Part shown: piece after piece, positions 16,831 through 25,660 of the stretch
Layout of the letters: the number at the start of each line of letters is the position of its first letter
Numbering within the stretch: the stretch's first letter is position 1
Source of the DNA: Bacteroidota bacterium
GTDB lineage: Bacteria > Bacteroidota > Ignavibacteria > SZUA-365
DNA: 44,657 nucleotides
Reading direction: 5' to 3'
NCBI GenBank assembly: GCA_003246455.1
Contig: QKAF01000016.1
Span: 1 to 44,657 of the forward strand
The notes under the pieces: model-generated
Told to the model about the DNA's origin: nothing
Databases searched by the model: none
The model's input: the letters and a program-made list of their open reading frames with translations, nothing else
Program-made: the position numbers and the translations under genes

Positions 16831-18102
16831 TTACCAGTCCCCGGACAGCAAAAGGGCGACTTGATGCACGTTGAAGTCATGATAGGCGTTGTTGGACTGG
16901 TTGCGCACGAACCCGTACGCCAGTCCGACCGAGAGTCCGGTCCCGTCCGCCGAACGAAACAGCGGGTAGAATGCCTGCAGCTGCAGCTGCAGACGGAAGT
17001 CGCGCCGCTGCGGATCACCGGGAAGCGCAACGCCGTCGAGATCCGTCGCAGTGCGCGGGTAGCGTTTATCGAGGAGCTGCAGCGTATTCGTCGTGCGAAT
17101 CGCACCGGGGAGCGTGCCTTCGAAGTGGAGCCGCAGTTCGTGCGACTGATACCCGTAATGATCATCGAAGACTTCATCCTCGGAGGTTCCGAAAATCGCA
17201 CCCTCGTTAATGAAACGGGCATCGTTTTGCGGATTGCTTCGCCGGAGATATGAAAGCGCCAGTTCGGCATTCGGGAGCAGATCCCAGGCGACGCCCGCGG
17301 ACAGGACGAACTGCGTCGTCGACGGCGTGGAGAATTCCGAGATGACGGCTCGCGGCGGCTTCACCCCGCCCTTTCCTTTCCCGCTTTTCTTGTCTTCGAC
17401 CCAGAGCGTATCGCTGGTACTCTCGGTGTAGGACTTGTAACCGGCATCGAGACCGGCGAATACGTCGAAGCCGCTTCCGAGCGGCCGGTTGAACAGCAGT
17501 CCCGCGTAGTGTTCGACATGCGTGAACTGCTCAAGATTCGGGTACCGCTTGTATTGCACGGTGTAATGCGGCCGGAGCATGATGTCCTGCCAGAGATACA
17601 GGCGCAGCTTCAGCAGCAGTGATGCGCGCTGGAAATCGTAGAAGTCCCATACCTGCTGATCGAAGCGGCCTCCGACCTGCGGGATAACGAAGAGGTAGGA
17701 AACGAGACTGTCGCTGAACACCTCGGGCTCGCGCGCCTCCGCGGCCTCCCCCTCCCCGCCTTCCCCGTCACCGTTTTCATCGGAATCCTCCGTTGGATCT
17801 TCCCCGCCCCGGTAGTTCAGCTGAATCTGGGTGTAGGCACCCGCGGTATGGATGTGATACGTCCGCTCGCTGTAGGTACGGAACAGCACGACGGCGCCGT
17901 AATAGAATCCCTGCACATACATGAAATCGCTCTGCGTATCGATCGTGGCGGCGCCGAACAGGGAGTGATAGACATCCGCGCGCTTTTCGTAGAACGAAAA
18001 ACTGTTGTCGTCGTACATGCTCGATGTGAACAGCGAGAAATGCTGCGCATGCGCTGCGGCCGTCAGACAGAGAAACAGCGGGACGATCATGACGGATTTC
18101 AT
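16831..18102 (-). CDS. Outer-membrane beta-barrel protein of the polysaccharide operon
   Basis: The protein has 423 residues. The start at 18102 overlaps the stop of the glycosyltransferase gene (ATGA) and gives a signal peptide cleaved near AHA-Q (residue 19). Alternating polar/hydrophobic strands recur to the C-terminus, for example LLLKLRLYLWQDIMLRPHYTV, and the chain ends in an aromatic (SGDW), as expected of an outer-membrane barrel. A long Asp/Glu/Gly-rich segment (about residues 100-128) would form an acidic loop, and a Lys/Gly-rich loop (KKSGKGKGG) lies further on. By position it is a candidate export channel for the polymer, in the role of PgaA/BcsC/PelB, but it lacks their TPR region. 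An alternative is a structural or adhesin barrel. I do not recognise a named family. Confidence 0.75.
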   Translation of the reverse strand: MKSVMIVPLFLCLTAAAHAQHFSLFTSSMYDDNSFSFYEKRADVYHSLFGAATIDTQSDFMYVQGFYYGAVVLFRTYSERTYHIHTAGAYTQIQLNYRGGEDPTEDSDENGDGEGGEGEAAEAREPEVFSDSLVSYLFVIPQVGGRFDQQVWDFYDFQRASLLLKLRLYLWQDIMLRPHYTVQYKRYPNLEQFTHVEHYAGLLFNRPLGSGFDVFAGLDAGYKSYTESTSDTLWVEDKKSGKGKGGVKPPRAVISEFSTPSTTQFVLSAGVAWDLLPNAELALSYLRRSNPQNDARFINEGAIFGTSEDEVFDDHYGYQSHELRLHFEGTLPGAIRTTNTLQLLDKRYPRTATDLDGVALPGDPQRRDFRLQLQLQAFYPLFRSADGTGLSVGLAYGFVRNQSNNAYHDFNVHQVALLLSGDW

Positions 18103-19373
18103 TGTGGCGCGTCCTCGATTTTGAAGCGTGTCGTCTTTGCCCACGACATGGATTCCTTTCTGATGACGTCCTTGTAAAACGCGAGGCCCACCACGACGAG
18201 CCAGAGCTGACAGTAGGTAAGATACATCACGCCGATCAGAAGAAGCGCCAGCGGGGTATCTTCCCGATCGTAGGAGAGCGCCAGCATGATTTCCGCGAAA
18301 AACAGCACTACCGCCATGATCCAGACCAGCGTGTAGGGACCGGGCAGCGGGATGGCAATGACCCCGGTGCCGGCAAGAAGGAAGAGGATATCCGAGATGA
18401 GGATCGCGACGAAAAAGACGTAATACAGTGCGATGGAATAGAGCAGTTCGAAACGCAGCCGGAAGCTGGGAATCTTTTTCCGTTCCTTGAGAAATTTTGT
18501 CGATACGTAGTTGTTTCCGCGTACCCATCGCGTTCTCTGACGCAGCCAGACGCTCCAGGTTTCCGGCTCCTGCTCCCAGGTCACGGAATACGGGATGAAC
18601 TTGATCTTCCATCCGGCAATATACATGCGGATGCTGAGTTCCGAATCTTCGGTGATCGCATCCTCGTCCCAGCCGTTCATTTCCTCGATCACCTCCCGCC
18701 GCATCAGGAAGTTCGTGCCGGGGAGCGTTGCCACACGCAGCAGCTTCCAGCGTCCGGCCTGCAGAATGGACTGGAAGCTGAGCGTCTCGATATTGATGAA
18801 GCGCGTCAGAAGCGTACGGGTCTTGTTGACGGTGCGGAATTTCCCCAGCACGGCGCCCAGTTCGGGATGCAGCAGCAGCTGCGCGGCGAGATAGCGCAGC
18901 GCCGACGGCTCGGGAGTATTGTCCGCGTCATAGATCGCGATATACGGATGCGAGGCCTGTGCGAGGCCGAGATTCAGGGCACGGGACTTTCCCTTCCCTC
19001 CCTGTCCCGCAGGTACGTCATAACAGATCACCCGTGAGTCCCGCGCGGCATACTCCTTGATGATTTCTCCCGTCCTGTCGCTGCTCCCGTCATTGATGAC
19101 GATGATTTCCAGCCGGTCTTCCGGGTAGTCGAGGGCGCACATTGCATCGAGCGTCCGCCCGATGACAATCTCTTCGTTGTGTGCCGGGATGAGAATGGAT
19201 ACCGGCGGGTAGTCGAAGTCCATCCCGTCGATCTTCCGCCGCTCGCGCAGGGAGGCGCTTTCATGAAAATACCCCGCGAGCGTGAGCAGCAGCTGCCACC
19301 CGATCATGAACCAGATCAGAATGACCGCGACCACGAACAGTCCGGCTGCGATTTGCTGTACGGTTTCAATCAT
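18099..19373 (-). CDS. Processive family 2 glycosyltransferase (PgaC/BcsA-like polysaccharide synthase)
   Basis: The protein has 424 residues. It has an N-terminal membrane helix (about 8-34), a GT-A catalytic domain (about 55-300), and three or four C-terminal membrane helices (about 308-400). Catalytic motifs of processive GT2 enzymes are all present: NDGSSDR (D95), DADN (149-152), TEDSE (241-245) and QRTRW (279-283, the QxxRW motif). Such enzymes polymerise a beta-linked sugar from a UDP-sugar and push it across the inner membrane. The size and layout are closest to PgaC/IcaA or hyaluronan-type synthases rather than the larger BcsA with its PilZ domain; no PilZ is present. It overlaps both neighbours by four bases. 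The sugar cannot be read from the sequence, but the deacetylase next door suggests an N- or O-acetylated polymer. Confidence 0.9.
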   Translation of the reverse strand: MIETVQQIAAGLFVVAVILIWFMIGWQLLLTLAGYFHESASLRERRKIDGMDFDYPPVSILIPAHNEEIVIGRTLDAMCALDYPEDRLEIIVINDGSSDRTGEIIKEYAARDSRVICYDVPAGQGGKGKSRALNLGLAQASHPYIAIYDADNTPEPSALRYLAAQLLLHPELGAVLGKFRTVNKTRTLLTRFINIETLSFQSILQAGRWKLLRVATLPGTNFLMRREVIEEMNGWDEDAITEDSELSIRMYIAGWKIKFIPYSVTWEQEPETWSVWLRQRTRWVRGNNYVSTKFLKERKKIPSFRLRFELLYSIALYYVFFVAILISDILFLLAGTGVIAIPLPGPYTLVWIMAVVLFFAEIMLALSYDREDTPLALLLIGVMYLTYCQLWLVVVGLAFYKDVIRKESMSWAKTTRFKIEDAPQ

Positions 19374-22300
19374 CGTCCCCCCTCCCGGACTGCAACGGCG
19401 GCAAGGCGTGTGAACCTGCGCCTGCGCACGCGGACCATCACGTACAGTATCATGAGAAGGATCAGTGAAACGATGCCGAAGAGCACGATGAAGGTCGACG
19501 ACCAGAGACTCGTCAGATTGATGCTGTACGAGACGGTTCCTTCGGTAATGATCCGTACCCGATGGGTTCCCGGGGGCAGCTGCACGGAGTAGCGCTCGAT
19601 GCCTTCACGGATGGGAACATCGACGGATTCGCCATCGATGATCACTTCAATCGGTTCCTTGTTTGTCGTTGCAAAACAACGCTCACCGCTTTCGTAGCTG
19701 AAGGAAATGCTCCGTTCTCCTTCCTCGATCGACAGGACGTTTCCCGTGCATGAGAGCAGCGTCGCATGGAGGGTATTCGGGTCGAAATACCCTTCGCCCT
19801 TCTCCTCCAGGGAAATGACATGCCGTCCGGCGGGGATGAGGAATCGTCCGTCGCCTGCCGCCGTGCGCACCACCCCCCCAACGCGTACGAAGCGCTGGCT
19901 GGGTCCGAGGTGCAGTGTCAGGGAATGCGGCGACGTGACGACATAGCCGTCTTCAGCGCGACGGATTTCCGCTCTGCCGGTCGATGCGAAGGCGAACAGC
20001 GGAAAATCCTGGGGATTGACGCTCGACTCGGCGTACACGAGTGTGCGGTTTACCTCGCTGCTGCTGGAGCGGAACAGATGAAACGCTTCGATACCGGACT
20101 GCACCAGCGAGGGAAATGCCGTGGGACTCGATTCACTGCGGAAGGCGAGAATGTTCACGTCCAGCGCGAAGTCGTCGCCCAGGAGCGCGCGATACACCTC
20201 CGCGATGTCATGATAGCGGCGGGGATCCTCCGACCAGCGGGACATCGGGTCCTCGACGACGAGCGTGAAGTCGAATTCCTTCTTCAACGCAATGATTCTC
20301 CGCATGTCCACTCCCTGTGAACGGCGGAGCTCCGGGGTGCCGATCTGGTCGAGCATGGTCACCATGACGCCGAACCCGGGTTTTCCGCGGCGGATCTCCT
20401 CCGCCAGTGTCAGAATCCTGCGATGCATGCGCGTGACCACGTCGACGCGGTAGTCCTCGAACTGTCGCCATGCGGCGGGATTCCGCTTCCAGTAGCGAGG
20501 CGATGCCTCATCGAAAAGCTCCCGGGGATCGAAGCCGCTGCGTGCGCGGAATTCCTTTCTCGCGCTGGGATGCATGGGCGCAAAGCTGCCGGGTTCCTGG
20601 GGGCCGCGCACGTCGGATTCGAAGTACAGTTCCCCGATGTTCACGCCGTCGAAATCATGCATGTTGAGGAAGCGCCGATAGTCGCGAAGCATGGCGGAGA
20701 CGCAGGCGGAATCCGTCATCGCCAGCGGGTACCGCCACGACGCGCGGTTGTCGACCCCGTGGACATTTTTCTCGCGCCATTCGGGATGCGCCTCCCAGAA
20801 CTTATGACTGACCTGCGGAGGCTCGAGCCATGCGTAGACGAGGATGCCGTTTTGATGGCACAGCCGAATCAGCCGCTCGTAGTCATAGGTGTAGGCATGG
20901 TAATCATGCCAGCTTCCGACGTAGATCGTGCGCACGCCGTTATTCACCCATCGGCGCACGAGTGTTTCTATCGGAATGTTGTTTCGGAAGCCGGGATCGA
21001 AGTACATCTCCAGCGCGTCGCGCCGGAACGCCGGGTGAAGATCCGCCAGCTTCGCCACATACTGCATCAGGTACGGATAGCGGCTGAATCCGCCGTCTCC
21101 GAGCGGATCGAAGCGCGTACCGAGATACAGCAGCTGTCCCTTGCCGAAGCGCCGCCCGATCACGACCGGCGCCTCCGTTTCCGGATCGGCGGCAAAGGTG
21201 ACATCGCCCGGCTCGATTTCGAACTTGTGCGACGGCGTGCGGTACTGCCAGATAATCCGTTCCTCCGGATAGAGACGTTCGCGCAGTCCGGTCAGCGATA
21301 TCGTCGAGCCGGTAAACTGCAGCCCCAGTTCGAGTGCGAAATCCGTTTTTCCGTCGAGGATCACGTTTCCTCCCTTTCGTACCCATTCCACGAGTTGGCT
21401 GAAGAGCGGATTCTCGAGGCGTTCGACCGCGGCATACGGAACGACGAGCAGGTTGCAGCCGCGCAGTGCGAACGGCGATTCAATATGGAGGGTATCGGGT
21501 TCGACCCCGAGCGTTCGAAACGCGGAGACGAAACTCTGCTGATCTCGCATCCCCCCTCCGGTCGCAAGCGAGTCCCAGAGTACCGTCACCCGCATTTCCG
21601 CACGGGTGTCCTTCTCCTCGAACAGGTCGTCATACCACGACCGGAGTTTCCGCGCGATGCGGTCGACGAAGCTGTCATGAACCTGCCGGATCTCCGTCGG
21701 CGTCGCGAGATAGAGTTCTCCATCGCGCAGCGTAACGGACTTCCGGACAATGCCCGACCGCCGGGCGGATGACACGGAGGTCCGGGCAACATTGCCTTCA
21801 CGGTCGAACCAGTATTCACGCAGGTATTGATCCTGCAGCTCGATCGTGATGTCCCCTCCGCCGGTTACGATCGCCTTGTCGCGCAGGCGCACAACGTTTC
21901 GCTGCCGCTGCAGGTCCATGAACGTGTATCCTTCCGAGCGGAAGCCGCGGACGAGGCGGCGCAGATTTTCCAACGGGACGAAAGAGTGAAAGAAACAGGA
22001 AGCGAACCCGTCGCGGACGGCCAGGTTCGTCCGGGCGAATTCGAGCATCCGTGTGACCTGTGTCGCCGAGGCAGACGGATCCTGCGGATCCACCGGCACG
22101 TACCCGAGATTTTCGGCATACAGTTTCTGGCCGTGCTGGTCATGGTAAATGGTGTACGGAAAAAACTGCGTGTAATCCGCATTGTCGATCGCACAGCGCT
22201 GTTCCATCGCGGAAGAGAACATCGTGGCGACCGCGTCGTACGTGATCATCGATCCCGTGTAATGCGGCGTTTCCCACACGATCGGGTAGATGCCGTTGCG

Positions 22301-23323
22301 GATGCACTCTTCGAGGCCGTCCGTCACTTTCGCCCGCACGTACTCCATCGTCTCGTGTTCGATCGGCGCATTGGTGGCCACGTTCCAGAATTCGTAGTCG
22401 ACCGCGGTCACGCCCCGGTATTGATGCGTCGCGCCGTGCATGACGATCGCAGCACCCTTGCGGACCATGTAATGGATGGCGTCGACGAGATCGGGCTTGT
22501 CCGTCAGGCTGACCCGAAGTCCCGCTTCGGTATCGATGTAGAACGGGATGAGCCCGACGGCGAACGGGACGCCTTCGTCATGCAGCACGTCGGCGACCTT
22601 GCGCAGCCGTTCCGGATCCTCGAGCGGATTGATGTCCTCGATGCGGATCAGGGCGCGGTGTGAGACCGGATGGTTCTCGCCGAGGATGTCATGGAGAAGA
22701 TCCGCGAACAGCAGGTAGCGGTCGTTCTCGTAGGCCAGCGCAAACGGAGAATCCGCCACATACCAGAAGCTGCCGCTGCGAAGGATGTAGGGCGTGCGTC
22801 CTTTGCGGCGCGATACCGCCGTCGCCACCTCACGGCACTTCTTCGAATCGGTGATGCGGCACAGGGTGATGTTCGGTTCCGTCTTCGTAAAAACGTCGGT
22901 CCCGCGGCGAACTTCCGTCCACCCGCGTGCGGTGTCGACGGAGACCGCGGTGAAACCGAACCGTGCGGCGATATCATGCGCACGGCCGAAGGCGGTCATC
23001 CCGGTATGCATCCAGATTGCCGTCCGTGTGCGCTTGCCCATGTCATCCATGAATGCCGGCGGCGGACTGCATCGCAGTGTGTATCCGATAAACGCCACGA
23101 CATCATACTTTTCCATTTCACCGCGACGATACTCCTCCACGGAACGGACGTCGCAGCGGGTCTTGAAATGCCCGAGCAGCTGGGCGAGCTGGAAAGCATC
23201 ACCCCGACCGAGATTCGTTGGCACGTCTCGTCCTTCGAAGAGGACCAGGACACTCTGCTGCGCCGACACATTTCCGGCGAGCAGAACGACCAGCAGCAGC
23301 ATGCCGAGCGTGCGGCCGTTCAT
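19370..23323 (-). CDS. Multidomain DUF2334 deacetylase / GATase-like / TIM-barrel hydrolase-like membrane protein
   Basis: The protein has 1317 residues. A signal peptide (1-21) is followed by an alpha/beta region (25-215) of unknown role and a polysaccharide-deacetylase-type DUF2334 domain (about 222-480) with IRIEDINP (226-233) and HGATH (H296, H300), the expected metal-site segments. A class I glutamine-amidotransferase-like alpha/beta domain (about 577-762) comes next. Then comes a TIM-barrel hydrolase-like domain (about 770-1090) starting at MYFDPGF and including VYAWLEPP and DGVNIGELYFE (892-902; E898 a possible acid). A beta-sandwich tail and one C-terminal membrane helix (about 1272-1297) with a basic cytoplasmic end anchor it. 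It should deacetylate and perhaps cut a polysaccharide in the periplasm, like PgaB or PelA, but the domain order differs. Both ends overlap neighbours by four bases. Confidence 0.8.
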   Translation of the reverse strand: MNGRTLGMLLLVVLLAGNVSAQQSVLVLFEGRDVPTNLGRGDAFQLAQLLGHFKTRCDVRSVEEYRRGEMEKYDVVAFIGYTLRCSPPPAFMDDMGKRTRTAIWMHTGMTAFGRAHDIAARFGFTAVSVDTARGWTEVRRGTDVFTKTEPNITLCRITDSKKCREVATAVSRRKGRTPYILRSGSFWYVADSPFALAYENDRYLLFADLLHDILGENHPVSHRALIRIEDINPLEDPERLRKVADVLHDEGVPFAVGLIPFYIDTEAGLRVSLTDKPDLVDAIHYMVRKGAAIVMHGATHQYRGVTAVDYEFWNVATNAPIEHETMEYVRAKVTDGLEECIRNGIYPIVWETPHYTGSMITYDAVATMFSSAMEQRCAIDNADYTQFFPYTIYHDQHGQKLYAENLGYVPVDPQDPSASATQVTRMLEFARTNLAVRDGFASCFFHSFVPLENLRRLVRGFRSEGYTFMDLQRQRNVVRLRDKAIVTGGGDITIELQDQYLREYWFDREGNVARTSVSSARRSGIVRKSVTLRDGELYLATPTEIRQVHDSFVDRIARKLRSWYDDLFEEKDTRAEMRVTVLWDSLATGGGMRDQQSFVSAFRTLGVEPDTLHIESPFALRGCNLLVVPYAAVERLENPLFSQLVEWVRKGGNVILDGKTDFALELGLQFTGSTISLTGLRERLYPEERIIWQYRTPSHKFEIEPGDVTFAADPETEAPVVIGRRFGKGQLLYLGTRFDPLGDGGFSRYPYLMQYVAKLADLHPAFRRDALEMYFDPGFRNNIPIETLVRRWVNNGVRTIYVGSWHDYHAYTYDYERLIRLCHQNGILVYAWLEPPQVSHKFWEAHPEWREKNVHGVDNRASWRYPLAMTDSACVSAMLRDYRRFLNMHDFDGVNIGELYFESDVRGPQEPGSFAPMHPSARKEFRARSGFDPRELFDEASPRYWKRNPAAWRQFEDYRVDVVTRMHRRILTLAEEIRRGKPGFGVMVTMLDQIGTPELRRSQGVDMRRIIALKKEFDFTLVVEDPMSRWSEDPRRYHDIAEVYRALLGDDFALDVNILAFRSESSPTAFPSLVQSGIEAFHLFRSSSSEVNRTLVYAESSVNPQDFPLFAFASTGRAEIRRAEDGYVVTSPHSLTLHLGPSQRFVRVGGVVRTAAGDGRFLIPAGRHVISLEEKGEGYFDPNTLHATLLSCTGNVLSIEEGERSISFSYESGERCFATTNKEPIEVIIDGESVDVPIREGIERYSVQLPPGTHRVRIITEGTVSYSINLTSLWSSTFIVLFGIVSLILLMILYVMVRVRRRRFTRLAAVAVREGGR

Positions 23324-25650
23324 TTCGTCACCAGGATTTCTTTCACCGCGAACGCATCTTTCGATTGAAGCGCGACGATGTATGCGCCTGACGCCCCGAA
23401 TGCTGCCGCCGGCACTTCCAGCGATACGCCGTCATCTCTTGCATCGACGCTGCGCGCGTAAACGATTCGGCCCGCTGCGTCGGCAATGGTCAGTGCAGCA
23501 TCCATTCCCCCCGTGCGCAGCGCGAGATGCAGGTCCGCTTGCACAGGCTGCGGCCACGCGTCAATGGAAAATGGAATCCGCACTCCTTCTCCGGAGACAC
23601 TGATTTCGGGCCCATATTCCACCTCTCCCGCCATACCGATTATTTTCAGACGATATCGAAAGGTCTCATCCGACATCTGGCAGTCGTACCAGTGATACGC
23701 CCCGCCCTCGGTTCCTGCGGAAGGAAAGAACGCGATGTCTGTCCAGTCCTCGCCGTGCGATCGCTGCAGCGCGATGCCCAGGTGCGCGATTTCGCGAACG
23801 GTTTGCCAGTCCAGGCGGACACAGCCGTTTTCGCGCCGCGCGGTGAATCCCGTCAGCTCGACGGGATACGGGTAGCTCGTATTGCGGAGACCGAGTCCGA
23901 AATCGCCGACGGCATACACCGTCCCGCCGTGCGCATCGGCTCCGTAAAAGGTGTACATGGCATGGGATATCTCACGCACCCAGCTCTGTCCGCTGTTGCT
24001 GGTGCGCATGATGACGCCGTCGGCGCCCACCGCGGCATACTCTCCCGGGGCGGGATGCGTCAGGCGAAACAGCGGAACCGTCGTGGGGACGGGGACAGTG
24101 GTCCACGAAACGCCGCCGTCATCGGTATATATCACGGTTCCCGCGTCACCACAGATCATTCCGTGGTCCCCTTCACGGATCACGCTGAACAGTGCGTCGA
24201 GCGTCCACCCCTGCTGCGCGCTCCAGGTATATCCCCCGTTCGTCGTACTGATCACCGTTCCCGCGGCGCCGACGACAGTACCGTGATCGGAATCCGTAAA
24301 ATGCACGCCGAAGAGAGGCTGAAGCGTCCCGCTCGCGACATTGTACCAGCCGGCTCCCCCGTTCGTCGTTTTCAGGATGCGACCGCTGCTTCCGACGATG
24401 TATCCGATTCCGTTGTCGAGCAGATCGATACCGTTGAGGGATACACCGACGCCGCTGGATACCGAAGACCAGCTCTGTCCGCCGTTCGTGCTGCGGACGA
24501 TGACTCCCCCGTTGCCGCAAGCGACGACCGTGCTCCCGTTGATGTTGTCGACCGCGAAGAGGGCCTGAGTCGTCCCGCTGGAGAGCGGCTGCCAGTACTG
24601 TCCGGCGCTCTGCGTCATGACGATCTCCCCGTCACTGCCCACCGCCCATGCCGAACCGGGAATGGCCGCGCTCACGGCGTTGAGCGTTCGCCGTGAGCCG
24701 CTGGTGATCATCGAGCAGCCTGCCCCGTTCGCGGAGCGCAGGATGTCGCCGAATACTCCCACGGCGACCACCGATGTCCCGGAAGCCGCGAGTCCCTCGA
24801 GTCCGTTCAGTGTCCCCGTGGTCACCGCAGACCAGGTTGTCCCGCCGTTGGTGCTGCGAAGCATCGTGCCCCCTTCTCCCGCCGCCCAGCCGTTCTGCAT
24901 GCCGTCGAAGACGATGCGATTCAGATCGGCCGTCGTCCCGGAGTTCACGGTGATCCAATTGAGTCCTCCGTCCGTGCTGCGCAGGATGTGTCCGCCCGTG
25001 CCGGCCGCCCAGCCGTGGAGCGCGTCGGTGAAGCGGACATCGATCAGATCGAAGGTCATCCCTGCGAACCAGACGGGGGTCCAGGTCAATCCGGCGTCGG
25101 TGGTGCGAATCATCGTTTTCGAACTCCCGACGGCGAAACCGACGGAAGGAGACGTAAAGAACACCGCATTCAGGTTGAACTGCGTGCCGGTGCTTCGCGG
25201 GATCCAGGACTGACCGCCGTTGGTTGTCGTATGCAGCATGCCTGCATCGCCGACGAAGGCTGCCGACGAAGCGGAGACGGCACGGATCACGTTGATCCCC
25301 GCCGTGGTGCCGCTGGCCTGCTGATGCCAGCTCGAGCCGCCGTCACTTGTCTTGAGGACGACGCCGTTATCGCCGACGACCCACGCCGTCTGGGAATCGA
25401 CGGCTTCGACGCCCCGGAAAAAATCTTCATGTCCGCATTCTTGCGTCTGCCATGTCATTCCGCCGTCCATCGTTTTGACGATCATGCCGGCACCGCCTGC
25501 CGCCCATCCCGTGCTGCTGCCCGGGGCGAAGGCGACATTCCACAGATCATTCCCCTGCGGTGCGGGATTGCTCCATTGCCACTGCGCATGGAGGGGAGAC
25601 GCGAGAAGGAAAACGGCTTGAACGATCAGGAGTTTGCTTGACAGGCGCAT
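23320..25650 (-). CDS. Secreted Ycf48/BNR-repeat beta-propeller protein with type IX sorting tail (first of pair)
   Basis: The protein has 776 residues. I chose ATG 25650 because it gives a signal peptide cleaved near LHA-Q and has AAGGA six bases upstream; a TTG eight codons earlier is also open. About 13 repeats of roughly 40 residues follow, each with the Ycf48-type core GWAxGxxGxIlrTtdGGxsW (examples near the start: GWAAGGAGMIVKTMDGGMTW, AWVVGDNGVVLKTSDGGSSW). This suggests one or two beta-propellers. The C-terminus (about 690-776) looks like a Por/T9SS type A tail: WPQPVQADLHL, then LTIADAAGRIVYA and GAYIVAL. The protein is therefore probably surface-attached or released. Its stop overlaps the start of the deacetylase fusion (ATGA), tying it to polysaccharide production. 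Confidence 0.85.
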   Translation of the reverse strand: MRLSSKLLIVQAVFLLASPLHAQWQWSNPAPQGNDLWNVAFAPGSSTGWAAGGAGMIVKTMDGGMTWQTQECGHEDFFRGVEAVDSQTAWVVGDNGVVLKTSDGGSSWHQQASGTTAGINVIRAVSASSAAFVGDAGMLHTTTNGGQSWIPRSTGTQFNLNAVFFTSPSVGFAVGSSKTMIRTTDAGLTWTPVWFAGMTFDLIDVRFTDALHGWAAGTGGHILRSTDGGLNWITVNSGTTADLNRIVFDGMQNGWAAGEGGTMLRSTNGGTTWSAVTTGTLNGLEGLAASGTSVVAVGVFGDILRSANGAGCSMITSGSRRTLNAVSAAIPGSAWAVGSDGEIVMTQSAGQYWQPLSSGTTQALFAVDNINGSTVVACGNGGVIVRSTNGGQSWSSVSSGVGVSLNGIDLLDNGIGYIVGSSGRILKTTNGGAGWYNVASGTLQPLFGVHFTDSDHGTVVGAAGTVISTTNGGYTWSAQQGWTLDALFSVIREGDHGMICGDAGTVIYTDDGGVSWTTVPVPTTVPLFRLTHPAPGEYAAVGADGVIMRTSNSGQSWVREISHAMYTFYGADAHGGTVYAVGDFGLGLRNTSYPYPVELTGFTARRENGCVRLDWQTVREIAHLGIALQRSHGEDWTDIAFFPSAGTEGGAYHWYDCQMSDETFRYRLKIIGMAGEVEYGPEISVSGEGVRIPFSIDAWPQPVQADLHLALRTGGMDAALTIADAAGRIVYARSVDARDDGVSLEVPAAAFGASGAYIVALQSKDAFAVKEILVTK

Positions 25651-25660
25651 CGGGTTCCTT

